Part shown: piece by piece, positions 52,909 to 61,665 of the stretch
Layout: each line of letters begins with the position of its first letter
Position numbering within the stretch: the first letter of the stretch is position 1
NCBI RefSeq assembly: GCF_004343775.1
Contig: NZ_PTXL01000010.1
Location: 186,001 to 250,000 of the forward strand
Reading direction: 5' to 3'
Origin: Burkholderia sp. SRS-46
GTDB lineage: Bacteria; Pseudomonadota; Gammaproteobacteria; Burkholderiales; Burkholderiaceae
Length of the DNA stretch: 64,000 nt
Position numbers and translations under genes: made by a program
The notes under the pieces: model-generated
What the model saw: only the letters and a program-made list of their open reading frames with translations
What the model was told of the DNA's origin: nothing
Database searches by the model: none

Positions 52909-53384
52909 GGTCGCCCCCTCTGCTGTCTCACAACACGATCGGGGTCACGGAGGCAGATTCGCGAACTGCGCCGTTGCCCCACGCCTGATCGGCGACTGCC
53001 GCATCTGCGTCGCAATCGGTTAGCCGCGTCCCGCCTGCCGTCGGCGACGAGCCGCTCATTTTCCTGGTTGACCATCTTCAATACCCGGCACCTGTAATCC
53101 AGCCCATCATCATTTACCACGTCGACAAATCAGCCGCTTCATCTCGATGCACCTGACTCGCCGGCCAATCCTCATACCTGAATTCGTACACGCGTCACAC
53201 AAAACCGTACTTCACCGAGTTCCAACCAACAAGGTACGCTTCAAACGCTATTGCCCGGATGTCCCAGGCCATTGAGTCGCAATGGCTGTGCCGATGTCGC
53301 GATCGATGCGCCCCGGCCAAAATCGGCGAAATCGCCACGGAGTCCAACCGGCCGGACGCCGGGCCCCGAGCACAATACGACGCG
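52909..53384. other. intergenic region
   Basis: About 475 bases between the IclR and DUF1835 genes. No frame has a domain or ribosome site. No repeats or hairpins stand out. Confidence 0.4.
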
Positions 53385-54635
53385 TCATTTGCGCCAAACA
53401 GGCTTGCAGTCGTCGCCGATTGTCCAGTGCGCGCGCCCTGCCGCGATATGAACGCCGCCCACCCAGCGGTCTCGCGTCGCGTACGCAAGCCAGTCATCTC
53501 TCCCGTCGAGAATTGCGTCGCCCAGCCTTGTCAGCGTCAGGCGACGCTGAGACCAATCCGCTCGGTTGTCTTGTTCCAACAGGAGCGGATTTTCGGTATC
53601 GATCAGAGGCCGGAGTACAGCATGAAACATCAGGTCACCGAGATACGGCAGTGCCTCGCGCGCTTGCTGCAATTCCGAAAAGGCGTGCGCAACCGTGATC
53701 TCCCCGAATTCCTGCACGATTTCCAGTGCATGCCTTTCTGTCAACGACAAGCCGTCTCGGGCGGACGGTAGTTCCTGCAATTGGCGACGCAGCGCCGGCG
53801 CCAGCAACGGTAGCGCGGGCGTGGGCCGGTCCGCCAGATCGGCCCACGCTTGTGGTGTGGGCGCGCAATATGCTGCCCATGCCTGACGCGCCAGGTCGAA
53901 CGCGTCACGCTCCAGCAATCGTCTCTGCGGCCACAGCCACGCCAGCAGTTCGGGGGCGAGTTGCCCCATGCCGACAAACCGGCTGACGCCCGGAACGTCG
54001 GCGACTGCGATGAGCTCGATATGCCCGTGGCGGGCAGCGGGTTCGGCGAGCAATCGTATGAGGAACAACTGGTCGTAGGCGTCCGCCTCGCACCAGAGTA
54101 CGCTCCTGTGTCCCCCTAGCGCTGCCATGGACGCGTACTCGCGGCGCAGCTGATTGTCGATCGACAACCGCTCACGCGAAAACATCTCAGCCAGATATTG
54201 ACCACGCGATGCAAGGTACTGATCCAAAGGGCGATCGAGTACCGGCCCCATCGTGAATGGATCGGTCAGTGTTCTGACTTGCCCTTTGAATCCGGCTCGC
54301 TTCAACGCATGAGTCAGATCGCTTCCGCAGCGCCAGTGGATAGTCGATGCCTCGTCATCGGCGTGGAATGCAGGATGTGCCGCCGCAAATTCAACCGCCC
54401 CAACGTGTGCTTTCAATGCGGGCCAGCTGCTGAATCCAAGATCCCGAGCAACCAGCCACAGAGCGTGAGACAAATGCACCGTGGCAGGAGAGATTCCCAC
54501 CGTGCGCAAGATTGTCTGATAGTGCGACAACTGACCGTCTTGGAGTTGCCTGAGCAAGCGTTTGGCAAGCTTGCGCTGCCACTCGAGATTGATGCGCCCA
54601 TCGCGGTGGGGCGCCGCTTCGAATTGCCGAGACAT
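53385..54635 (-). CDS. DUF1835-like protein of unknown function
   Basis: A 416-residue cytoplasmic protein. After an N-terminal helical region there is a DUF1835-like domain (residues about 95-240), with conserved segments HWRCGSDL, the loop GQVRTLTDPFTMGPV, and a middle LWCEADAYDQLFLIRLL region. The C-terminal part (RLGDAILDGRDDW) is typical of two-domain relatives. No enzymatic role is established. AGGAG precedes the start by 5 bases. Confidence 0.75.
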   Translation of the reverse strand: MSRQFEAAPHRDGRINLEWQRKLAKRLLRQLQDGQLSHYQTILRTVGISPATVHLSHALWLVARDLGFSSWPALKAHVGAVEFAAAHPAFHADDEASTIHWRCGSDLTHALKRAGFKGQVRTLTDPFTMGPVLDRPLDQYLASRGQYLAEMFSRERLSIDNQLRREYASMAALGGHRSVLWCEADAYDQLFLIRLLAEPAARHGHIELIAVADVPGVSRFVGMGQLAPELLAWLWPQRRLLERDAFDLARQAWAAYCAPTPQAWADLADRPTPALPLLAPALRRQLQELPSARDGLSLTERHALEIVQEFGEITVAHAFSELQQAREALPYLGDLMFHAVLRPLIDTENPLLLEQDNRADWSQRRLTLTRLGDAILDGRDDWLAYATRDRWVGGVHIAAGRAHWTIGDDCKPVWRK

Positions 54636-54923
54636 ACGATCTCCTGTACAAGCCTTGTCCGCATTTAGGCCCGGAGTCGCATGGAGAATGCTGCTGGCTG
54701 TTCCTGGGCAGGGCCCTTTCCGCGGACTGGTGGCGAGGAACGCGCCGACTGCATTCTACTCAGCGAGAGGGGACCCGACAACCATCTGTACCATCGATCA
54801 CCTCACCGCGTTTTGCGTGTCGACCCAACATGTCCCTCGCTTCTTTCGATACTGGCTCGGTGAATTGCCGCATCAGTCCATTCCTGACCCGCCCCTGCGC
54901 ATGAACAGCTTATGCCGACATCG

Positions 54924-56003
54924 TCACCGGAATCCGTGCGTACGAAGCCACACTGCGATGTCACCGACGACCCGCTCCATCTCATCGGCGCCGTCATACC
55001 CTCGCAGTCGATGATCAAGCGTCGGATAGGTACGCATGTCGACGTTCCTTCTGCCCATCTCCTTGAGTGCCGCAACAAGCGCCGCCGCAGCGTCCGGCGA
55101 TGCCGACTTGTCAGCTCCGCTCTGAATGATCAGTGTCGGCGTATTCACGCGTTCAAGCACCGCCAGTTGATCGAGAACCAACATCTCGCTCCACCATGCA
55201 TATCCATGATCACTCATGCGCAGGTCTGGCATTGGGTGCATTTCGATTTGTGCTGCGAGCTGGCGCATGCCGGCGATCGCGCTGGCCTTTTCATCCGGGG
55301 GCATTTCCGACGTCGAGATGCTATGGAGGACGTCATCGAGAAACCAGCGCCCGCCCCCATTGAATGCGACCGCCGCACTGACCAGGTTGCTGCGGGATGC
55401 GAGCAAATTCGCGATGACGGCGCCCTCGCTTCCACCCAGCGCGACGATTTTCTTATATCCGTAGACGTCATTCAGGCGTGATATGACTGTCTCGAGATCC
55501 CGTACCCGCTGCGTCGGGCTATCGTGCAGCACATACTCGCGCGGGCAATCCGGTCGATCCACGTCGTCGCTGTAGGGGAGATCCGCGGTCAGACCGTATT
55601 TCTCGACAGTGAGAACATCCGCACCCGGCAATACATTGACCAAATGCCGCCGAATCGATTGAATCCGGGTCACGCTATTGCAATCTGATCCCTGGATAAC
55701 GACAAGCAAGATCCTGTCATGAGCGGACGAGACGCGTCGCTCCAGATAGTAGTCGATGCGCGTCCGATCGCTTCGCTCGATCACTGCAGGCCTGGACACC
55801 GGCTCCGCAGCGCCAGCTCTCGCCTCGAGCCCGATGAACATCGTTGCAAGCGCAACTGCCCACAATGCCGACCAGACTGCACGGACACCGCCTGCCTTTG
55901 CAGATGTGCGTCGGGAAATGAGCTGTCCCTCTCGTGGAGGCCCTCCTCTCTCATCGCACCGATCCGGCCCTGCGGGGTACGCACGGAAAGCGGCTGAAAT
56001 CAC
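54924..56003 (-). CDS. secreted alpha/beta hydrolase
   Basis: A 359-residue hydrolase with an export region (hydrophobic VWSALWAVALATMFIGL, cleavage near ARAGA-AEP). The active-site Ser is in the VALGGSEGA nucleophile elbow, Asp in the QSGADKSAS region and His in LDHRLRG. I place the start at a GTG directly after the Nudix stop behind GAGGAA; this gives about 40 residues before the hydrophobic segment, longer than usual, so a later start is possible. It is likely a periplasmic peptidase or esterase. Confidence 0.7.
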   Translation of the reverse strand: MISAAFRAYPAGPDRCDERGGPPREGQLISRRTSAKAGGVRAVWSALWAVALATMFIGLEARAGAAEPVSRPAVIERSDRTRIDYYLERRVSSAHDRILLVVIQGSDCNSVTRIQSIRRHLVNVLPGADVLTVEKYGLTADLPYSDDVDRPDCPREYVLHDSPTQRVRDLETVISRLNDVYGYKKIVALGGSEGAVIANLLASRSNLVSAAVAFNGGGRWFLDDVLHSISTSEMPPDEKASAIAGMRQLAAQIEMHPMPDLRMSDHGYAWWSEMLVLDQLAVLERVNTPTLIIQSGADKSASPDAAAALVAALKEMGRRNVDMRTYPTLDHRLRGYDGADEMERVVGDIAVWLRTHGFR

Positions 56004-56007
56004 TCCG

Positions 56008-56466
56008 TCATTCCTCTTTCGGCAGGCCACACACGGGATTCGCGATGCGGCGAAGGATCGGCAGCGTATCTTTAGTGGCCGCGGTGAGCGGCTCCGGCAA
56101 ATGGGAAAGTTCGAACCAGCCGATCTCGTCGTGCTTGTCACGCTCAAGCAATGCAGGCGCCCCGGTGAACGAAGTAGCCAGGTACACAACTGCGACCCAG
56201 TGTTCGTCGCGCTCCACGTCGATTTGGTTCACGACGTTCAGCAACGTGATGTCGCTCAAGGTGATGCTGAGCTCCTCGCGAATTTCGCGAAGCACCGATC
56301 GCTCGACGGTCTCCATCCAATCGATCTTGCCGCCAGGCAACCCCCAACAACCGGCCTCCGGGTCGCGCAATCGCTTCACGAGCAAAATCCGACCATCCTG
56401 CACGATTGCCGCCCCGCATCCTGCGCGCGGACCGTGTGACCCGCCCCACCGCACCATGTCATTCAT
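56008..56466 (-). CDS. Nudix hydrolase
   Basis: A 152-residue Nudix enzyme. The Nudix box is G-K-I-D-W-M-E-x7-R-E-I-R-E-E-L: the REx2EEL core is intact, while the usual Gly near the end is Ser (REELSI). Such proteins hydrolyse nucleoside diphosphates linked to another group; ADP-sugars or oxidised nucleotides are possible. Its stop is followed within a few bases by the GTG of the secreted hydrolase, suggesting coupled translation. Confidence 0.88.
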   Translation of the reverse strand: MNDMVRWGGSHGPRAGCGAAIVQDGRILLVKRLRDPEAGCWGLPGGKIDWMETVERSVLREIREELSITLSDITLLNVVNQIDVERDEHWVAVVYLATSFTGAPALLERDKHDEIGWFELSHLPEPLTAATKDTLPILRRIANPVCGLPKEE

Positions 56467-56561
56467 TCATGCCGCCCTCGCTCTGCTGGCAACGCAATCG
56501 TCGGTTCCCGTCTGCGTCCACTCGCTCACAAATCACGTCTCGGGGAACGCTGACTTCGCGG

Positions 56562-57206
56562 TTAACGCGATGCATTCTTCCGTGCCTCCGTCGTGGAAGC
56601 CCCCGTGAATGCCGTATCGATCAGCCGACTTACGTAAGCGTCATCAAGCTGGGCATAAGGAATGGTCAAGCGATAATAGACTGCTCCGAAAATCGTATCG
56701 ATCAGCACGTCGGCATTCACATCCTCACGCACTTCGCCCCGCTGCTTCGCGCGTTCAATGACTTCCCTGGCGAGCAATCGCCGAGGATGGATCCATTTCG
56801 CCATGAATTCCTGCATCAAAACCGCGTCGAGTTGCGCGGCAGCGAGCAGCATGGACAACAAATGTCCACGACGGCCTTTCAGCTCCGTGATCAACTTCTT
56901 GGCGACTACCTTGAAAGTCGCGTCGACCGTGCGCTCCTCGGCATAGCTGATTGAGGGCGCAATCTCGACGAAGAAGGACTCCATCACGACCGCCCAGGCG
57001 TTAGGCCAACGACGATAAATTGCGGCTTTCGAAACTCCGCTCCGTTGAGCGATGCGTTCGACGGTCGCGTTGCCGAGATCGCCCTCATATGCCAATTCCA
57101 ACGCTGCCTTGAGCACCGCCGCAGTAGCGTCAGCGTTCCGCGGACGGCCCGGCGAGACTCTTTGCGGCGCAACCTCGTTCGAATCCACGAACACGTCAGT
57201 AGGCAT
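56562..57206 (-). CDS. TetR family transcriptional regulator
   Basis: A 214-residue TetR regulator. Residues about 28-75 are the helix-turn-helix (ALELAYEGDLGNATVERIAQRSGVSKAAIYRRWPN). A palindrome at 57238-57267 lies 31 bases upstream of its start and is the probable autoregulatory operator. The divergent gene is the AraC regulator at 57544. Ligand unknown. Confidence 0.9.
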   Translation of the reverse strand: MPTDVFVDSNEVAPQRVSPGRPRNADATAAVLKAALELAYEGDLGNATVERIAQRSGVSKAAIYRRWPNAWAVVMESFFVEIAPSISYAEERTVDATFKVVAKKLITELKGRRGHLLSMLLAAAQLDAVLMQEFMAKWIHPRRLLAREVIERAKQRGEVREDVNADVLIDTIFGAVYYRLTIPYAQLDDAYVSRLIDTAFTGASTTEARKNASR

Positions 57207-57543
57207 GACTCTCCAGCTCCGGTGTCGTCAACGCACCAATACGATACGGTTCGCATCGTATCGTATTACAATCCTGTTACGCAAGCACTCGACCGGCCAG
57301 CTAGCTGTTCATCTGCGGCCTGCATCGACGCTCCGCGATCGATTCGCACCATCCGTCAGCTTTCTTGCACGCCTCAGTGTCACCAAAGCATCCACCGTCA
57401 CCAGCACGCTTGCGGACATCGATGCAGCTCCATCGCTGTGCCAGAATTAGCCAGATCACTCCGTGAAAGCACTGAAGCCCAAGCTCATACCAGCCCTGCC
57501 GGTTTCCCGCGCGAGCGGCGACTCGTCGCCGCAGCCCCATTTC
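57207..57543. other. intergenic region between TetR and AraC genes
   Basis: About 335 bases holding the palindrome at 57238-57267 near the TetR side. From about 57300 to 57460 no element stands out. Confidence 0.45.
57238..57267. promoter_or_regulatory. TetR-type operator
   Basis: AATACGATACG and CGTATCGTATT are perfect inverted 11-base arms with an 8-base spacer, in the promoter of the TetR gene at 56562-57206. Size and symmetry fit a TetR dimer. Confidence 0.7.
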
Positions 57544-58356
57544 ATGCACCGTACAACCCAGTTTTGGCGCCACCCCGCGATGCCCTTTGTCGAAAGCAGG
57601 CGCGCCTGCCACAGTCGCGCCTGCTATCGCCCTCACAGCCACCCCACGTTTTCTGTCGGCGCGGTCGATCATGGCAACAGCGTGTTCAGTGGCACGCCAG
57701 GTGGTCCAGTCGTCCTTTATCCCGGCACGCTGGTCTTCGTACCGCCGGCGCAAGTGCATGCATGCAATCCCGAACCCGGTGATGAATGGAGTTACCAGAT
57801 GCTTCACCTGGACGCGCAGTGGTGGCAAACCATCCGACACGAAGCCGCATTGCCCCTGGGGCGCTTTCCGACCGACGAGCCGATACGCGTCAGCCGCACG
57901 CGTGCCGACTATGTCCGATTCTGCCGGCTCAATTCACTGTTGTTTTCTGAAGCCGGTATCCATGAAAAGGAGGCCGCACTCATCGAGTTCATTGGCGACT
58001 GCGGCGTGGGGGATGGTGCACGAGCCATCCGTTCGTCCAATGACGCAGTGTCGCAAGAAAGAATCCGGCCGGTGCTGGATGCGCTCCGCGATGCGCAGGC
58101 GGATGCGTCCTTGAGCGAACTGGCGGAACTGGCCCGGATGAGCCGCTACCAGCTGATCCGGGCGTTCCGCAATGCGACCGGTTTCACGCCCCATGCGTGG
58201 CAGCTGAATCAGCGGATCAATCGGGCTCGCGAATGCCTGCAGGCCGGCAAGGATCTCGCACGCATCGCCCACGACCTCGGCTTTTCGGATCAGAGCCACT
58301 TCCAGCGCGTGTTCAAGGCGCACACCGGCGTAACGCCGGGAAGCTACCGAACGTAG
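57544..58356 (+). CDS. AraC family transcriptional regulator
   Basis: A 270-residue regulator with an N-terminal cupin-like ligand domain (HSHPTFSVG, PGTLVFVPPAQVHACNP) and a C-terminal pair of helix-turn-helix units (LSELAELARMSRYQLIRAFRN and ARIAHDLGFSDQSHFQRVFKAHTGVTPGSYR). The type often controls LysE exporters, and a LysE gene follows 84 bases downstream. The start is uncertain: a GTG 27 codons earlier and an ATG 12 codons later are possible. Confidence 0.85.
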   Translation: MHRTTQFWRHPAMPFVESRRACHSRACYRPHSHPTFSVGAVDHGNSVFSGTPGGPVVLYPGTLVFVPPAQVHACNPEPGDEWSYQMLHLDAQWWQTIRHEAALPLGRFPTDEPIRVSRTRADYVRFCRLNSLLFSEAGIHEKEAALIEFIGDCGVGDGARAIRSSNDAVSQERIRPVLDALRDAQADASLSELAELARMSRYQLIRAFRNATGFTPHAWQLNQRINRARECLQAGKDLARIAHDLGFSDQSHFQRVFKAHTGVTPGSYRT

Positions 58357-58440
58357 CCGCGCGCAATTTTGTTCAATACCGGATGCCGGCGCGTCGGCAC
58401 ACTTCCCGGAAACGTCATTCCGAAAAGTGATACCGATCGC

Positions 58441-59082
58441 ATGGAGCAGTTCTTGATGATTGCGGCAGTGCATTTTCTCGCGCTGCTTTCCCCTGGCCCC
58501 GATTTCTTTCTCATTGCACGAACCTCGCTGGCCTCCGGCTGGCGCGTCGCCAGTGGCGCTTGCTTGGGCGTCGCACTGGCCAACGGCGCGTTCATTGTCA
58601 TCGCGTTTGCGGGCATTGGGATATTGCAGCGCGGCAGTTCGCTGTTCGTGGTCATGCAACTGGCCGGATGCCTATATCTGCTGTACATGGGCTACCTCTT
58701 CATCCGCCATTCGGGAAGCAGCTCGCTCAAATCCGCAGAAGGCACGATTGACCAGACATCAGCCGCTGGCGCAGCTTTTTCGTGGCCGCGTGCAGCCGTG
58801 AGCGGATTTCTGTCCGGGATCCTCAATCCAAAGAACGCGCTGTTCTACGCGAGCCTGGCAGCCATGTTGGCCGGCCCGCACGCGAGCATCGGCTGGAAGA
58901 CGGTCTACGGGACATGGATGTTCACCGTCGTATTGCTATGGGACCTGCTGGTCGCCATGACCATCGGCAATCGCTCGGTTCGGTCGCGCCTCTCGCTCGC
59001 GATGCCGTGGCTGGAAAAGGCCACGGGCGCGATATTGATTCTTCTCGCACTGGGCGTTGTCGCGACACTCGCATTCAATTGA
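58441..59082 (+). CDS. LysE family amino acid exporter
   Basis: A 213-residue six-TM transporter. The family marks are HFLALLSPGPDFFLIARTSLASGWRVA in TM1 and its loop, and a central GFLSGILNPKNALFY. Members export lysine, arginine or other amino acids and amines. The immediately preceding AraC regulator very likely controls it. An earlier in-frame ATG at 58369 gives an unlikely N-terminal extension. Confidence 0.88.
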   Translation: MEQFLMIAAVHFLALLSPGPDFFLIARTSLASGWRVASGACLGVALANGAFIVIAFAGIGILQRGSSLFVVMQLAGCLYLLYMGYLFIRHSGSSSLKSAEGTIDQTSAAGAAFSWPRAAVSGFLSGILNPKNALFYASLAAMLAGPHASIGWKTVYGTWMFTVVLLWDLLVAMTIGNRSVRSRLSLAMPWLEKATGAILILLALGVVATLAFN

Positions 59083-59335
59083 AACGCTCCGGTTAGCCCG
59101 TCGACATTTTCTGCCTGATGTGGAGTTGCCTCCGCAAGTCAGAGCACGCGCATACCGTCAAGTTGACGACACCCCTCGCTGAGTGGCCGGGTCCAGTGAT
59201 TTCCTGGGTTGCTCCGGAGAATCTCCCTGGAACGGGGCTAAAGTTAGGCGAAAGTCTTACGTAAACATTAGTGGATACTGCGATGCTCCGCAGCATGGCA
59301 TGCAGTCCGAAAATACCATTCGAAAAGGCGGGTCT

Positions 59336-60022
59336 GTGTCCACTCTCATCTCGACCATCAGAATTGGAGACCTCCCCTACACCAGTGGGCAGGTATCTTC
59401 TCGCGAGGCGCAACAGGATTTGACGAACGCCGCGTCTTCCCTCAAGGCGCTACTGGAGAAGAACGAGGAAAGCCGCGTAGCGTTTAGCCAGTTGAATCAG
59501 AATTCGGTCGAATCCGAAAAGGCCTATGCGAAGAAGCGTCTCGAACAGCTTGAAGACATGCTGCATCACCTGATTATGCTCAGACTTCCCCCTGCCGTAA
59601 TAGCTCAGATAGTGAAGGAATTAAAGGGCATCATCGAACATTATCCAGCGGCCGGATCTGCACAGAACGCAGACGCTTCCACCAGTGATGCGGGGGTGTC
59701 TGCGTTTGATCAAAGGAATGAAGCCAATCCGGATGAGGCACATTCCGCCGAAGGTGGTAACGGAGAACGCAACGGCGTCCCGGATGTTGGCGATTCGCCG
59801 CGGGATGCTTCAACCGTGACCGCTGCAGGGGCTGGTTCTCGAAGCCCTGCCAGTGCCTATCTGGCCATCGCGAGAGCCACTTCCGTGAATGACGAGGCAG
59901 TTGCCGATGCCGACTTCATGAGCCGCGCAAAAGCCCTGCTGACCCAGCTCAAGACATTGATGAAGCAGGCAAGTGCACAATCGTTGCCATCGCAAGGGTT
60001 CGAATTTCCTATCCATCCGTAA
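59336..60022 (+). CDS. hypothetical protein, unknown family
   Basis: A 228-residue protein that I do not recognise. The first 30 residues include TRIGDLPYTSGQ-like beta character, residues about 35-105 are a likely coiled coil (REAQQDLTNAASSLKALLEKNEESRV, SEKAYAKKRLEQLEDMLHHLIML), and the middle is a low-complexity Ala/Glu/Gly/Asp segment. No signal peptide. I start it at GTG 59336 after AAAGGCGG; upstream ATGs are weaker. It neighbours an IS graveyard like the orphan at 28355-28999. Confidence 0.6.
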   Translation: MSTLISTIRIGDLPYTSGQVSSREAQQDLTNAASSLKALLEKNEESRVAFSQLNQNSVESEKAYAKKRLEQLEDMLHHLIMLRLPPAVIAQIVKELKGIIEHYPAAGSAQNADASTSDAGVSAFDQRNEANPDEAHSAEGGNGERNGVPDVGDSPRDASTVTAAGAGSRSPASAYLAIARATSVNDEAVADADFMSRAKALLTQLKTLMKQASAQSLPSQGFEFPIHP

Positions 60023-60065
60023 CTGTCTGCGTCAAGAGCTTGGAAGAGGTGCAGATTAGCTTGAC

Positions 60066-60236
60066 GGGTTCATCGAAAGCTTCAACGGCAAGCTGCGCGA
60101 CGAATTGCTGAACCAATGGCTCCGCGGCTGCGCCGAGGCCAAAGTGCTCATCGAACGCTGGCGGCAGTTCTACAACGAGCGCCGACCCCACAACGCGCAT
60201 CGCTACCGACCTCTGGCCACGGTCCGTCTCCGATAA
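60066..60236 (+). pseudogene. IS3-family transposase OrfB C-terminal fragment
   Basis: The frame reads GFIESFNGKLRDELLN then ERWRQFYNERRPHNAHRYRPL and ends in TAA, matching the catalytic Glu region and end of IS3 OrfB. The rest is missing. Confidence 0.75.
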
Positions 60237-60340
60237 TATCGACGCGAGACTCACCGCCTGCTTGGTCACAAAATTCCGCCTCAGGTCAGCTGGCCCAGCT
60301 CGCGCGCTGACGCGCGTCGGGCTGCGCGATCGCGGGCAGC

Positions 60341-60511
60341 AAGATCATCAAGGCGCGCGGCCACTTCCCGTTGGACGAGGCCGTGCTCAAGCTGATCTGG
60401 CTGGCATTGCGCAACGTCGTTGCCAAGTGGACCAACTCCCGACACGATTGGAAAAGCGCGATGACCCAGTTTGCGTTGCTTTACCCGGACCGATTCAATA
60501 TCGGAATCTGA
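60341..60511 (+). pseudogene. IS256-family transposase C-terminal fragment
   Basis: The frame reads KIIKARGHFPLDEAVLKLIW then ALRNVVAKWTNSRHDWKSAM and FPDRF-like FALLYPDRFNI, the conserved C terminus of IS256 (mutator) transposases. Only the end remains. Confidence 0.75.
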
Positions 60512-60548
60512 GTCTCAACCCGCCTTACACACGAAATTCCGGATACCT

Positions 60549-60838
60549 CCGGATCAACCCGCGCATGGCTCGTGACTTCGCTCGTGCGATGCAGCGCCTG
60601 ACCAAGACCGACCGCATCGATGCCGCTACCCTCGCTGAGTTCGCTCCCGTACTGGCTCAACGTCCCGGCTGCGAGCGCTTCCTGCGCCCACTGAGCGATC
60701 CCGCACAGCAGGATCTGGCGGCTCAGGTGACCCGGCGACGCCTGCTTGTGGCCATGCAAATCTCCGAGCGTCAGCGCCTGCGCCTGGCTCGCCCAGTCAT
60801 TCGCCCGAGCATCCCGCGCTGCTCGAGGCCATCGCCTG
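60549..60838 (+). pseudogene. IS110-family transposase N-terminal-region fragment
   Basis: The frame reads INPRMARDFARAMQRL, KTDRIDAATLAEFA and AAQVTRRRLLVAMQISERQRL, matching the DEDD/RuvC-like region of IS110 transposases (VNPRQVRDFARA-G-LAKTDR-DA). It is then frameshifted and ends. Confidence 0.75.
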
Positions 60839-60984
60839 TCAGCTCGATAAGCGGCTGAATGATCGCCGCATTGAATGAATCAGGTCCGGAAAGAACTGCG
60901 ATCATTGCGCGCGGCGGCGACGTCGAGCAGCGGCCGTTTGTGCCACGGCATCACGCGTAGGCCTCGGAACCGCCAGTTGGCGCT

Positions 60985-61665
60985 TCAGTCCCGGCGCTCA
61001 AGTCGCATCCGGATCGACGCGAGTTCGACAGGCAGCCATCGCGATCGCAGGCGCGGCCGCGCCTGCGCCACGAAACCGAGACGTTCGTACAGCGCCCGGG
61101 CGCGCACATTACTGGTCAGTACATCGAGCACCACTTCCTGCCTGCCGCGATCCAGCGGCAACACGCCTGCCCGCAGCGCATCGTCGAGCAATGCGCTGGA
61201 AATTCCGCGACCGCGATACCGCTCGTCCGTCGCACAATGTGCAATCAGGCACTGCGAACGCTTCGGTGCCGGCAATTCGCTTTTGAGGACCAGACCGCGC
61301 AGCAACCGGCGAACGATGTGGCACGGCCCGAAAAAACGGAGTAGCCCCCAGACGACGAATATGTCATCGAACATCGTCCGGCGGCCGTCTTGAACGGCTG
61401 TCACCGCAAGCACCGTGCCGTCGTCGGCCACACCGACCCGGTGGCGCCGCCACGAAAAGCGGCCGTGTCGCGACTGAAACGCGAACTTCAGGAATGCGAT
61501 GCAGCGCGCATCGCACTCGCCAAGGAAGAAGCCGAACTCTCCGACACCCGCCGCGAACACGAGTGCCGCGCACATCTGCGCGTCGCCTGGCCTGGCCGCT
61601 CGAAACCGCAACCCGATATCTCGGTGCCGCGAGCCGTCAGCCTTCACGGGTGCGAATGCCGTCAT
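60985..61665 (-). CDS. GNAT family acetyltransferase
   Basis: A 226-residue GNAT protein. The acetyl-CoA site is the R-x-x-G-x-G/A pattern in ERYRGRGISSALLDDAL, and the C terminus ends in YERLGF. The N-terminal half is less conserved. The ATG overlaps the stop of the alpha-oxoamine synthase by four bases, so both are coupled and may act on the same product, for example N-acetylating an amino-ketone or acyl amine. Confidence 0.82.
   Translation of the reverse strand: MTAFAPVKADGSRHRDIGLRFRAARPGDAQMCAALVFAAGVGEFGFFLGECDARCIAFLKFAFQSRHGRFSWRRHRVGVADDGTVLAVTAVQDGRRTMFDDIFVVWGLLRFFGPCHIVRRLLRGLVLKSELPAPKRSQCLIAHCATDERYRGRGISSALLDDALRAGVLPLDRGRQEVVLDVLTSNVRARALYERLGFVAQARPRLRSRWLPVELASIRMRLERRD

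Noticed and set aside
53195..53497. Leftward frame overlapping the end of the DUF1835 gene
   Set aside because: It has no domain, and no ribosome site precedes it; the DUF1835 frame has better codon bias.
57301..57840. A 179-codon leftward frame overlapping the AraC gene
   Set aside because: It is antisense to the AraC cupin domain and shows no recognisable motif; codon bias favours the AraC strand.
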